Part shown: positions 1 through 7,741 of the stretch, one piece after another
How the letters are laid out: every line of letters begins with the position of its first letter
How positions within the stretch are numbered: position 1 is the first letter of the stretch
Origin: Thermoflexibacter sp.
Lineage (GTDB): Bacteria > Bacteroidota > Bacteroidia > Cytophagales > Thermoflexibacteraceae
Length of the DNA: 39,668 nt
Direction of reading: 5' to 3'
Assembly: GCA_025455345.1 (NCBI GenBank)
Contig: JALOMS010000002.1
Coordinates: 1-39,668, forward strand
Position numbers and translations under genes: made by a program
Notes under the pieces: generated by a model
What the model was told of the DNA's origin: nothing
Databases searched by the model: none
The model's input: the letters and a program-made list of their open reading frames with translations, nothing else

Positions 1-705
1 ATAAATAAACCATGGATAATATACTACTATATAATGCAAGATGATAAGAAAGTGCGAATTAGAGAGCTTTACATAAATCGTTTTAAAACTAAGGAAGAAC
101 GATATAAATATGCAGAATCAAGGATGGCATATCTTAAACAATATTTAGATAAATTTGGATGTGTAGAATTACCATTAGAGGAAAAAGAAAAACTTAGGCA
201 ACAAAGTCTTATAAAGCAAGCAAAGGAAAATGCAATTGTTAGAGAGAAGATATATTTCAATTCAAAATCTAAATTGGATAAAAATAAAAAATTACGTAAT
301 GATTTTATTCCTGTAATTGAACTTGAACGTGCTTTGCTTAAAAATGATTGGACTACTTTCTTTATGATTTTACAAAGTATTTTTAAACGCATACCATACT
401 CATTATTTATTGATAAAGAAGCTTATTATCATACTGTTATTCACTTAATTTTTGAATTATTTGGATTTTCAACACAAAGTGAATTTCCTACAAGTATGGG
501 AAGAATAGATATTATTTGGGAAACAAAATCATCATTTTATATATTTGAACTTAAAACAACTACCGCAAAAGAAGCACTTATACAAGTAAAAGAAAAATGT
601 TATGGGGAAGGAATAAGTGCCCAAGGCAAAAGTGTTTTTTTGATTGCAATAGCTTTTGACATGAAAAAAAGAAGTATTAAAGAGTGGATAGTTGAAGAAT
701 TATAG
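1..705 (+). CDS. PD-(D/E)XK nuclease-domain protein (PDDEXK_9/DUF1703 type), 5' end cut by window edge
   Basis: The reading frame is open to base 1, so the ATG at 34 may be internal and the gene probably starts outside the window. From the ATG, residues ~95-223 match the C-terminal domain of the bacteroidetal AAA-ATPase-like/DUF1703 family: an ELERALLKND helix, an EAYYHTVIHLIFELFGF segment, then GRIDIIW (catalytic Asp), FELK (Glu-x-Lys) and a later KCYGEG stretch. These are the signature residues of a PD-(D/E)XK core. Family members normally carry an N-terminal ATPase-like domain of about 300 residues; only a Lys/Glu-rich helical linker (residues ~1-90) is visible here. Its biological role is unknown even in complete members; nuclease activity is inferred from the motif only. 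It is AT-rich compared with dnaE. Either a truncated gene or the tail of an intact one. Confidence 0.7.
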   Translation: MNKPWIIYYYIMQDDKKVRIRELYINRFKTKEERYKYAESRMAYLKQYLDKFGCVELPLEEKEKLRQQSLIKQAKENAIVREKIYFNSKSKLDKNKKLRNDFIPVIELERALLKNDWTTFFMILQSIFKRIPYSLFIDKEAYYHTVIHLIFELFGFSTQSEFPTSMGRIDIIWETKSSFYIFELKTTTAKEALIQVKEKCYGEGISAQGKSVFLIAIAFDMKKRSIKEWIVEEL

Positions 706-833
706 TCTTTTCTGTGCTGAAAATTAATAAAACTCACGGAAAAGTTTCTCAAAATCAATTTGCGGTACAAATTCATCTTGCTCTATATCAAATTAAAAAT
801 AAACTAAATAATTTTCTGTAATTCAAAAAAAAC

Positions 834-1451
834 ATGGCATACAGTGATTTCTTAACTTTAAAGCAGGTAGAAGAAGCCTTTGGCTTTGAGCAGGAGCGCA
901 AAGAAGTTTTTGCAAAAAAGAAAATTCGTGCAACAAGACTTTCTAAAAGGCTTTCTATGGACATAGAAGATAGCACACGCTTGCCTATTTTGAGTGAAAA
1001 GGCAAAATCAGAGGGTATTATTTATCCTATTTTGAGGGAAATTAATCATAAAAATAAAGAGTTTAGTATTTTTTCAGGCTATACTTTTGATGTAGATAAG
1101 TCTTTGTCTTTGAATGGAATATGTGATTTTGTGTTGAGTGCAGATACCAAAAGCATAGACATAGAGGCTCCCGTATTTTGCGTAGTCGAGGCAAAAAATA
1201 GGTCAGTAGAAGAGGGCTATGGGCAGTGTGCGGCAGAGATGTATGCCGCTTATTTGTTTAATCAAAAAAAAGGGGAGGAACGAAATATTATCTACGGTTG
1301 CGTAACTACGGCTTTCGAGTGGGCTTTTTTGCAGTTAGAAGGCAAAAAAATATACATAGATACAGAAAGATATTATTTGAATGAAGTTGGAAAAATATTA
1401 ACAGTCCTGCAAGAGATTATTAATTTTTACAAATCTTACCCTGTGTCGTAA
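834..1451 (+). CDS. Predicted PD-(D/E)XK-like protein of unknown function
   Basis: A 205-residue protein without signal peptide or membrane segment. The central part reads GICDFVLSA (Asp), then about 25 residues later VVEAKNRS (Glu-x-Lys), then GYGQCAAEMYAAYL, which fits the D...ExK...Q order of a PD-(D/E)XK nuclease fold (around residues 95-145). The N-terminal ~60 residues are Lys/Arg-rich. Similar proteins, as far as I recall, are scattered in cyanobacteria and Bacteroidota and are annotated as hypothetical; I do not know a tested function. It follows another PD-(D/E)XK-like gene by 128 bases, on the same strand, but the gap makes an operon uncertain. The chosen ATG comes after an A-rich leader typical of the phylum. 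Nuclease function is inference from motif order. Confidence 0.6.
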   Translation: MAYSDFLTLKQVEEAFGFEQERKEVFAKKKIRATRLSKRLSMDIEDSTRLPILSEKAKSEGIIYPILREINHKNKEFSIFSGYTFDVDKSLSLNGICDFVLSADTKSIDIEAPVFCVVEAKNRSVEEGYGQCAAEMYAAYLFNQKKGEERNIIYGCVTTAFEWAFLQLEGKKIYIDTERYYLNEVGKILTVLQEIINFYKSYPVS

Positions 1452-1586
1452 TCATTGATGTAAAGAAAGACTCCCCCCACGATTTTTGGTTATTGACGTT
1501 TATCAGAAGGCTACAACTCGCATAATGAAGTTGCATTTATCAATTGAATATACGAAATCAAATTTGTAAATGGTACATAAGACACT

Positions 1587-2363
1587 ATGAAACAGCAGTT
1601 TTACTTTCTTCTTGGCGCACTCATTGCCCTACCCTTATTTCCTTTTCTCTTGTATTTGGGTAAAAAAGTAAGGAGAAATATACCTCAGTTAGGGGAGGCT
1701 ACTAAAAATCTAAACTCAGAAATCATGGGTAGCCAAGAGAAAATTCATTTACTCTGCTTAGGAGAATCTACTTTTGCGGGTGTAGGCGTAAATGACCACC
1801 AAGAAGGCATCGTTGGGCAGATAGCCCAAAGCATACACCAGCATACAGGAAAAACCATTACATGGAATGTATTGGCAAAGAGTGGCTATACTGCAAAACA
1901 AGTAAGCGAAATACTTGTCCCACAAATTCAAGAATCTGCTTTTGACTTCATTATCATTGGTTTAGGAGGAAATGATACCTTCAAACTATCTTCCCCACTT
2001 TCATTTAGAAATAATTTCATTAAGTTGATAAAAGCAATCAGAGCAAAGCAACCCACAGCAACCATTGTCATAGCCAATCTTCCCCCTGTAGGAGAATTTC
2101 CTGCTTTTCCACCTCTCTTGCAGTTTTTCTTGGGTCATTTAGTCAGATTACATGGAGAAATTATAGCAGATTTGCCTTCACTATTCAAAAATGTTAGGTA
2201 TGCGAATAAGCAAATACGTTTCAATGATTGGTTGAACAAAATCAATCAAAACAATGCAACTGTGAATTCCTTTTTTAGTGATGGTGTTCATCCCTCAGCA
2301 CTTACCTACACCCTTTGGGGCAAGGAAATAGCAACCTTAGTGATAGGAAAAGAACTTCTTTAA
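1587..2363 (+). CDS. SGNH/GDSL-family hydrolase with N-terminal membrane anchor
   Basis: 258 residues. Residues ~5-25 form a hydrophobic segment followed by basic residues, suggesting a membrane anchor or uncleaved signal. The SGNH blocks are all present: GES (nucleophile Ser61, the usual GDS changed to GES), a Gly in the ALAKSG region, GLGGND (Asn129) and DGVHPS (Asp232, His235), completing a Ser-Asp-His triad. The family contains lipases, esterases and carbohydrate esterases; the substrate cannot be told from the sequence. Upstream and downstream genes are unrelated, so it is likely a single transcription unit. Confidence 0.85.
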   Translation: MKQQFYFLLGALIALPLFPFLLYLGKKVRRNIPQLGEATKNLNSEIMGSQEKIHLLCLGESTFAGVGVNDHQEGIVGQIAQSIHQHTGKTITWNVLAKSGYTAKQVSEILVPQIQESAFDFIIIGLGGNDTFKLSSPLSFRNNFIKLIKAIRAKQPTATIVIANLPPVGEFPAFPPLLQFFLGHLVRLHGEIIADLPSLFKNVRYANKQIRFNDWLNKINQNNATVNSFFSDGVHPSALTYTLWGKEIATLVIGKELL

Positions 2364-2509
2364 AAATACAACTTCTCTGTGTTATGCCTATGACTTATCA
2401 AACTGGTTCAATGCCCAGCCTTGAATCTTTTTTGGTGCAAGTTGGTACCAGTCGGGTATTTTTGAGAAAATAATTGTGCAAGAAAAGTGTATTTTGTACC
2501 GCTTTGAAG

Positions 2510-2517
2510 TAATTTTG
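2510..2517 (+). promoter_or_regulatory. Putative -7 element (TAnnTTTG type)
   Basis: TAATTTTG matches the bacteroidetal -7 consensus TAnnTTTG and lies 38 bases before the ATG of the DUF1080 lipoprotein gene. I see no convincing -33 TTTG at the usual 19-20 base spacing, so this is tentative. Confidence 0.3.
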
Positions 2518-2555
2518 TGTTGATACTTCCAAAACATTAAACAGATAAATTGACC

Positions 2556-3197
2556 ATGAATCTTAAACTTTTATTTTCTCTCATTCTTATTTGCCTCTCT
2601 TTCTTATTGCTACTCTCTTGTAACGTACCTAATGAAATTCCATTATTTGATGGTAAAACCCTTAGTGGCTGGGAAGGAGATACCACCAAAACGTGGAAAG
2701 TAGTAAATGGGGCAATTGTTGGAGGTTCTCTTACCGAAGATGTACCTCACAATGACTTCCTTTGTACTACACAATCCTATGATAATTTTGTCCTGAAATT
2801 AAAGTTCAAATTAGAAGGTAATGGAGGATTTATCAATGCAGGTGTCCAATTTAGAAGCAAGCGAGCAGCAGCTCCTTCTTATGAAATGATTGGCTATCAA
2901 GCAGATATGGGAGATAAATATTACGGAGCATTGTATGATGAGTCAAGAAGAGATGTCGTATTGGCTGGAGTTGATTCGATTACCTCCGCTAAGATAGTAA
3001 AACATGGCGAATGGAATGACTATGAGATTAGGGCTGATAAACAGCATATTCAAATTTTTTTAAATAGGCAACAAACCGTAGATTACCAAGAATTAGACCC
3101 TCAAATACCTCAAAGTGGACTGATTGGATTGCAAGTTCATGGTGGGGGAAAAGCACTTGTGTCTTTCAAGGATATTGTCATTAGGAAAATTGATTGA
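2556..3197 (+). CDS. DUF1080 (3-keto-disaccharide hydrolase domain) lipoprotein
   Basis: 213 residues from the ATG at 2556; an in-frame TTG six bases upstream is less likely. The N-terminus is a lipoprotein signal ending in LLLLSC, with Cys22 as lipidation site, so the protein should be anchored to a membrane, probably facing outward or the periplasm. The mature part shows the DUF1080 pattern: IPLFDGKTLSGWEG, WKVVNGAIVGGS, DFLCTTQSYDNFVLKLKFKL, GNGGFINAGVQFRS, YGALYDESRRD, GEWNDYEIRA and a final GLIGLQVHGG. This is a concanavalin/LamG-like jelly roll; some members hydrolyse 3-keto-glycosides. The length is normal for a single-domain member. Confidence 0.88.
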   Translation: MNLKLLFSLILICLSFLLLLSCNVPNEIPLFDGKTLSGWEGDTTKTWKVVNGAIVGGSLTEDVPHNDFLCTTQSYDNFVLKLKFKLEGNGGFINAGVQFRSKRAAAPSYEMIGYQADMGDKYYGALYDESRRDVVLAGVDSITSAKIVKHGEWNDYEIRADKQHIQIFLNRQQTVDYQELDPQIPQSGLIGLQVHGGGKALVSFKDIVIRKID

Positions 3198-3442
3198 GTA
3201 ATGGTGTAATCTTTTCAGGTGTTTAGGGAATTATCGGACATTGGGTGTCTAATAAAATAATCTAAGAAGTTAATTTTTTAAAAACTTCATTATAAGTAAT
3301 TTATATATCTAATTTTTGTACTCAAACAATACTGTACGAATAAACCGACAATTCCTATTTTTTAAGTATTTTCACTCACTATTTTTGAGCAAAGTATGCT
3401 ATTGGTTACGATATAAAAACCCATTATCTTTGTAACATCAAA

Positions 3443-3502
3443 GTAACATAGACTTCAGTCTGTGAAATAAAATATACAATCACACGCTAAAGCGTATGTT
3501 AC
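3443..3502. repeat. Composite palindromic element with GTAACATA inverted ends
   Basis: The 60-bp segment begins GTAACATA and ends TATGTTAC. Each half also contains its own short palindrome: AGACTTCAGTCT on the left and ACGCTAAAGCGT on the right, and both halves carry TGTG/CACA next to it. The two halves are therefore related in design (outer arm, variable inner hairpin, TGTG). This looks like a REP- or MITE-like intergenic repeat rather than an attenuator; no ORF in the window could mobilise it. Confidence 0.55.
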
Positions 3503-3504
3503 AA

Positions 3505-3591
3505 GATATTATTAAGGGGGTAAATCGGGCGGCGAACCGCTTGAAAATTTATTGGAACAGTCCTTTCGCTTTGTGGAAGGACTGTTTTTTT
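3505..3591 (+). ncRNA. Possible small RNA: two hairpins ending in a terminator
   Basis: A purine-rich run (AAGGGGG) is followed by a small hairpin GCGG-CGAA-CCGC (3529-3540) and then a strong terminator hairpin at 3556-3591. No convincing gene ends nearby on the plus strand: the DUF1080 stop is 358 bases upstream. An independently transcribed short RNA would explain an isolated terminator. I do not recognise a family. The alternative is that this is simply the tail of the repeat element at 3443. Confidence 0.25.
3556..3591 (+). terminator. Rho-independent terminator
   Basis: A 10-bp stem AACAGTCCTT / AAGGACTGTT with an 11-base loop is followed by a T run. It lies between the DUF1080 gene and the MNT gene. 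Confidence 0.7.
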
Positions 3592-3654
3592 GTTTCCCCA
3601 ATTTTTTCATTAAATTTACAGAGAAATTTAGTAAATTTATGAAAATATTTAGCA

Positions 3655-3975
3655 ATGAATAAGATAGAACTTGTCAAAGAAAAATTTAAACAGGAAATAA
3701 GCAAACTCTATGGGGATAGACTTTCGCAAATTGTCTTGTATGGTTCTTATGCCAGAGGTGATTACAATGAAAACTCTGATATAGATTTCTTGGTTGTGCT
3801 TAACGAAGAGGAGATAGCCACAGGCAGAGAACTCTATTTTATGAATCCTGCTATTTTTCATATTTCCTTAAACTATGGGATAATGATTTCGCACTATCCT
3901 ACCACCAAAAAAAGGTTGGAAAGTTCCCAAAGTATGTTTTACAGACAAATCAGAAAAGAAGGGAAAGTAATATGA
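3655..3975 (+). CDS. MNT-domain minimal nucleotidyltransferase (MntA-like antitoxin)
   Basis: 106 residues, a typical length for the family. The signature GSYARGDYNENSDIDFLVV gives the GS (Gly30-Ser31) phosphate-binding motif and the metal-binding Asp42 and Asp44 of the Pol-beta fold. Family members usually form a two-gene HEPN/MNT toxin-antitoxin unit, in which the MNT protein adenylylates and inactivates the HEPN RNase. Here the stop codon overlaps an ATG by ATGA, exactly the arrangement expected for a partner, but the following frame is only 30 codons. The protein itself seems intact with all catalytic residues, so it may be an orphan antitoxin. Confidence 0.85.
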   Translation: MNKIELVKEKFKQEISKLYGDRLSQIVLYGSYARGDYNENSDIDFLVVLNEEEIATGRELYFMNPAIFHISLNYGIMISHYPTTKKRLESSQSMFYRQIRKEGKVI

Positions 3976-4064
3976 ATGAAGAAGTTATAAAAGTATTGCA
4001 ACATCACACAATTATTTTTAGAAACTACAAAAAAATTGATTTTGTGAAGTTCGTTATGGTGTAA
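3972..4064 (+). pseudogene. Stub of a possible HEPN-type partner gene
   Basis: The ATG overlaps the MNT stop (ATGA). The frame encodes 30 residues beginning MNEEVIKVLQHH and ends at a TAA. The start resembles the opening helix of HEPN-type partner proteins (MNEE...), but no RxxxxH catalytic motif follows and nothing similar is visible before dnaE starts at 4112. I read it as the remnant of a deleted toxin gene; it could instead be a chance frame. The short length prevents a firm family assignment. Confidence 0.35.
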
Positions 4065-4111
4065 TTTTCACTTTAATTCCAGATTTTCACATTCCAAATT
4101 ATAAAAAGTCT

Positions 4112-7100
4112 ATGCCTCAATTTACTCATTTACACTGTCATACCCAATTTTCGCTCTTGGACGGGGCGGCAAGCATTTCGGGCATGATGAAAAAAGCGGT
4201 CGCAGACGGCATGAAGGCGGTTGCCCTGACCGACCACGGCAATATGTTCGGGGCGTTCAAGTTCGTGAGCGAGGCGGATAAGCAAGGGCTAAAACCCATC
4301 ATTGGTTGCGAGTTTTATGTGGTAGAAAATCGCCACCATAAGACGTTCAGCAAAGGCAATAAAGACATTCGCTATCACCAATTGCTCTTGGCAAAAAATC
4401 CAAACGGGTATAAAAATTTGTCCAAATTGTGTTCTTTGGGCTTCATTGAGGGCTATTACAGCAAGTTTCCACGCATAGACAAGGAGTTGATTCTCAAATA
4501 CCATGAGGATTTGATAGCGACCTCTTGTTGCATAGGTGCGGAAGTTCCGCAGGCGATTCTGCACAAGGGCGAAGAAGAGGCAGAAAAACTCTTAAAATGG
4601 TGGATTGATGTATTTGGAGAGGACTATTATATTGAATTACAGCGACATAACTTAGAAAACATAGACGGCACAGGCATTAGCCAAGAAGATGTAAACCAAG
4701 TCCTACTCAAATGGGCTAAGAAGTACAACCTCAAAGTGATAGCGACCAACGACTCGCACTACATAGACGAAAAAGATTGGGACGCACACGATACCATGCT
4801 TTGCATTAACACAGGGGAAAAAAAAGCAACGCCCAAAGGTGATGGAAAAGGTTTCCGCTTTGGTTTTCCCAACAGTGAGTTTTATTTCAAGACACAGGCG
4901 CAGATGAACGAGATATTCAAAGATGTGCCTTTTGCGATAGACAATACCAACGAAATAGTAGATAAAGTAGAGAAAATCAAGCTGAAACGCGACATTTTGT
5001 TACCCGCTTTTCCGCTCCCGCAGGAGTTTGCCAACCAAGATGATTTCTTGAAACACTTGGCATTTCTGGGGGCGCAAAAGCACTATGGGACTATCACAAC
5101 CGACATAGAGCAACGCATTAATTACGAATTAGATATCATCAAAAAAATGGGCTTCCCTGGCTATTTCCTCATTGTGCAGGACTTCATCAATGCCGCCAAA
5201 AACATGGGCGTAGCGGTGGGCCCTGGACGAGGGTCGGCAGCAGGTTCCGTAGTTGCCTATTGCGTAGGGATTACCAACATAGACCCGATAAAGTACAATT
5301 TGCTCTTTGAGCGTTTTCTTAATCCAGAGAGGGTAAGTATGCCCGATATTGATACGGATTTTGATGACGAAGGCAGGGGTAAAGTGATTGATTATGTGGT
5401 AGAAAAGTACGGAAAAAACCAAGTGGCGCAAATCATTACTTACGGCACGATGGCGGCAAAAATGTCCGTCAAAGACGTGGCGCGCGTCATGGACTTGCCC
5501 TTAGATGAGTCTAATAATATTGCCAAAATGATTCCTGAAAAGCCAGGGACTACTTTGGCAATGGCATTTGAGGAGAATCCTGATTTGGATAGCTTGCGAA
5601 AAGGTAACGACCTCAAAGCCAAGATTTTACAAGCGGCTCAGGTCATTGAAGGCTCGGTGCGGAACACAGGCGTACACGCCGCAGGAGTCATCATTGCGCC
5701 TGATGACCTGACGAACTACATTCCTGTTTGCATTGCCAAAGACAAGGGGGGCGACAAAAAAACAGACGAAAGTGATGAGGAAGGCAGTGGCGAAGCCCTC
5801 GACTTATGGGTTACGCAGTTTGACGGCAAGGTGATAGAGGACGCAGGAATGTTGAAAATGGACTTTTTGGGGCTTAAAACCTTGACTATCATTAGGGACG
5901 CGCTGGGGCTTATCAAGAAAAACAAAGGCATTGACATAGACATTGACAAAATCCCTTTTGATGACAAAAAAACCTATGAACTCTACCAAAGAGGCGAAAC
6001 CGTAGGCACGTTTCAGTTCGAGTCCGAAGGTATGCGTATGTACCTCAAAGAGTTGAAACCCACCAATATAGAGGATTTGATTGCCATGAACGCTTTGTAT
6101 CGCCCAGGTCCTATGCAGTTCATTCCCAACTATATAGGTAGGAAGCAAGGCACTGAAAAAACAGAATTTCCTCATCACCTTTTAGAGCCTATTTTGGGCT
6201 ATACCTTTGGAATCATGGTCTATCAGGAGCAAATCATGCAGACCGCGCAAGTCTTGGCAGGGTACTCTTTGGGGGGTGCTGACCTCTTGCGTAGGGCAAT
6301 GGGGAAAAAGGACAAGGAGAAAATGGCAAAGGAAAAGGACAAATTCATTGCGGGAGCGGAAAAAATCCACAACATTCCCCAAGAAAAGTCTGCGGAAATC
6401 TTTGCAATCATGGAAAAGTTTGCGGAGTACGGCTTTAATCGCTCACACTCAGCCGCTTACTCTGTTTTGGCATACCAAACAGCTTATCTGAAAGCAAACT
6501 ATCCTGCCGAGTACATGGCTTCGGTGATGACGCACTCTATTGGGCAAATAGAAAAAATAGCCTTCTTTATTGAGGAATGTAAACGCATGAATTTGAAGGT
6601 ATTAGGACCTGATGTAAACGAAAGTGCGCGTACTTTTGATGTAAATAAAAAAGGACAAATCCGCTTTGGCTTGGGCGCAGTCAAAGGCACAGGCGAGGCG
6701 GCAGTGGGCAACATCATAGAGGAAAGAGAAAATAATGGATTTTTCAAAGATATTTGGGACTTTGCCAAGCGGGTAAATTTGCGAACCGTAAACAAGAAAA
6801 CCTTTGAATCCTTGGCACAGGCAGGCGGATTTGACAGTTTTGGCGAGATACATCGCGCTCAGTTTTTCTATGTCCCTACTAATGAGCAAACTACGGGCAT
6901 AGAAAAAATATTGAAGTACGGTGCAAATGAGCAATCCAACAAAAATAATTCAGGCGTTTCGCTTTTTGGCTTAGGCGGCGGAAATGGAATTAGCAACCCC
7001 AAAATTCCTGATTGTGAGAAATATACGGACTTAGAACAACTCAAATTAGAGAAAGACGTGTTGGGCTTTTATCTTTCTGGACACCCCCTTGACCAGTACA

Positions 7101-7660
7101 AAATAGCGATGGACAAAAACAAGGTCATCAGCTTGGCAAATATTGAACTTTTCAAAGGCAAAGAGGTATTGGTGGGTGGCATAGTTACCCAAGTAGATTT
7201 GCGAACTGACAAAAATGGTCGTGCCTTTGCTTTCGTGAATTTGGAAGACTACGAAAAGGCGAGCCGCGTTACTTTCTTCAACAATATCTATGAAAAAGTA
7301 AAAGACCAACTGAAAACGGGTGCATTTGTGGCTATCAAAGGCAAGGTGAGGGAACGCTACAACCAACCTGGCACTTGGGACTTTGACCCTATGGAAGTAA
7401 AGCCACTCTCCGAACTGAAAGCGGGGAATGTAGGTGTGGAAGTAACGATAGACGTTCAATTGCTTCAAAATCAAGGCTTTTTGGATAAGTTCATGGAGGT
7501 TTTGCAGAAAAACAAGGGCGGTAGCGACCTCAAAGTAAAACTCTTTGACCGCAGAGAAGGCATAGCTGTCCCTACGGCGGCACACCAGTTCAAAATTAAT
7601 CCTTCTCCACTCTTAATCAAGGAATTAGAAGAAATAGAGGTGGAGTGTAAGGTGGGGTAG
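4112..7660 (+). CDS. dnaE: DNA polymerase III subunit alpha
   Basis: 1182 residues, normal for a bacterial DnaE. It is the replicative polymerase catalytic subunit of the holoenzyme. The N-terminal PHP domain begins with HLHCHTQFSLLDG (His6, His8, His10 metal-binding pattern). The polymerase core shows GPGRGSAAGS followed by PDIDTDFDD, with catalytic Asp412 and Asp414, and LKMDFLGLKTLT, with the third catalytic Asp584. A helix-hairpin-helix region follows, and an OB-fold is visible near residues 1020-1080 (VLVGGIVTQVDLRTDKNGRA). It is more GC-rich than the flanking accessory genes. The stop at 7658-7660 ends a 69-bp segment that recurs at 10071-10139, suggesting that the present 3' end was carried in, or duplicated, when the downstream cassette arrived. 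Confidence 0.97.
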   Translation: MPQFTHLHCHTQFSLLDGAASISGMMKKAVADGMKAVALTDHGNMFGAFKFVSEADKQGLKPIIGCEFYVVENRHHKTFSKGNKDIRYHQLLLAKNPNGYKNLSKLCSLGFIEGYYSKFPRIDKELILKYHEDLIATSCCIGAEVPQAILHKGEEEAEKLLKWWIDVFGEDYYIELQRHNLENIDGTGISQEDVNQVLLKWAKKYNLKVIATNDSHYIDEKDWDAHDTMLCINTGEKKATPKGDGKGFRFGFPNSEFYFKTQAQMNEIFKDVPFAIDNTNEIVDKVEKIKLKRDILLPAFPLPQEFANQDDFLKHLAFLGAQKHYGTITTDIEQRINYELDIIKKMGFPGYFLIVQDFINAAKNMGVAVGPGRGSAAGSVVAYCVGITNIDPIKYNLLFERFLNPERVSMPDIDTDFDDEGRGKVIDYVVEKYGKNQVAQIITYGTMAAKMSVKDVARVMDLPLDESNNIAKMIPEKPGTTLAMAFEENPDLDSLRKGNDLKAKILQAAQVIEGSVRNTGVHAAGVIIAPDDLTNYIPVCIAKDKGGDKKTDESDEEGSGEALDLWVTQFDGKVIEDAGMLKMDFLGLKTLTIIRDALGLIKKNKGIDIDIDKIPFDDKKTYELYQRGETVGTFQFESEGMRMYLKELKPTNIEDLIAMNALYRPGPMQFIPNYIGRKQGTEKTEFPHHLLEPILGYTFGIMVYQEQIMQTAQVLAGYSLGGADLLRRAMGKKDKEKMAKEKDKFIAGAEKIHNIPQEKSAEIFAIMEKFAEYGFNRSHSAAYSVLAYQTAYLKANYPAEYMASVMTHSIGQIEKIAFFIEECKRMNLKVLGPDVNESARTFDVNKKGQIRFGLGAVKGTGEAAVGNIIEERENNGFFKDIWDFAKRVNLRTVNKKTFESLAQAGGFDSFGEIHRAQFFYVPTNEQTTGIEKILKYGANEQSNKNNSGVSLFGLGGGNGISNPKIPDCEKYTDLEQLKLEKDVLGFYLSGHPLDQYKIAMDKNKVISLANIELFKGKEVLVGGIVTQVDLRTDKNGRAFAFVNLEDYEKASRVTFFNNIYEKVKDQLKTGAFVAIKGKVRERYNQPGTWDFDPMEVKPLSELKAGNVGVEVTIDVQLLQNQGFLDKFMEVLQKNKGGSDLKVKLFDRREGIAVPTAAHQFKINPSPLLIKELEEIEVECKVG
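7592..7660 (+). repeat. Left copy of the duplicated dnaE 3' end
   Basis: The last 23 codons of dnaE, including the stop, recur at 10071-10139 with 65 of 69 bases identical. The copies bracket the PARIS-like gene pair in direct orientation. See the right copy for the differences. Confidence 0.9.
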
Positions 7661-7728
7661 AATTGTCGTGCAAGATTTTATGAAAATAAAATCTAACTCT
7701 CTATTAGATTTAAAACTAAAATATTGTC

Positions 7729-7736
7729 TATTTTTG
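7729..7736 (+). promoter_or_regulatory. Putative -7 element (TAnnTTTG) before the ariA-like gene
   Basis: TATTTTTG fits the TAnnTTTG consensus and would place the transcription start close to the ATG at 7742 or ahead of the ATG at 7757. It overlaps an in-frame TTG at 7724, which argues against that TTG being the translation start. No clear -33 element is seen. Confidence 0.3.
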
Positions 7737-7741
7737 ATAAA

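Noticed and set aside
706..833. Minus-strand open stretch (about 22 codons ending FEKLFREFY then stop) in the gap between the first two genes
   Set aside because: It reads like a protein end but has no start codon and is closed by a stop upstream; at most a remnant.
3496..3642. A 49-codon plus-strand frame from ATG 3496 through the terminator
   Set aside because: It translates a hairpin and a terminator, has no family resemblance and no separate start signals; structured RNA is the better reading.
4289..7585. Several long minus-strand open frames inside dnaE, up to 179 codons
   Set aside because: They are antisense shadows of a strongly conserved gene with higher GC; no domain or start signal supports them.
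7724..7741. TTG at 7724 as start of the ariA-like gene
   Set aside because: It overlaps a TAnnTTTG-like element, and ATG codons follow at 7742 and 7757 just before the conserved N-terminal strand.
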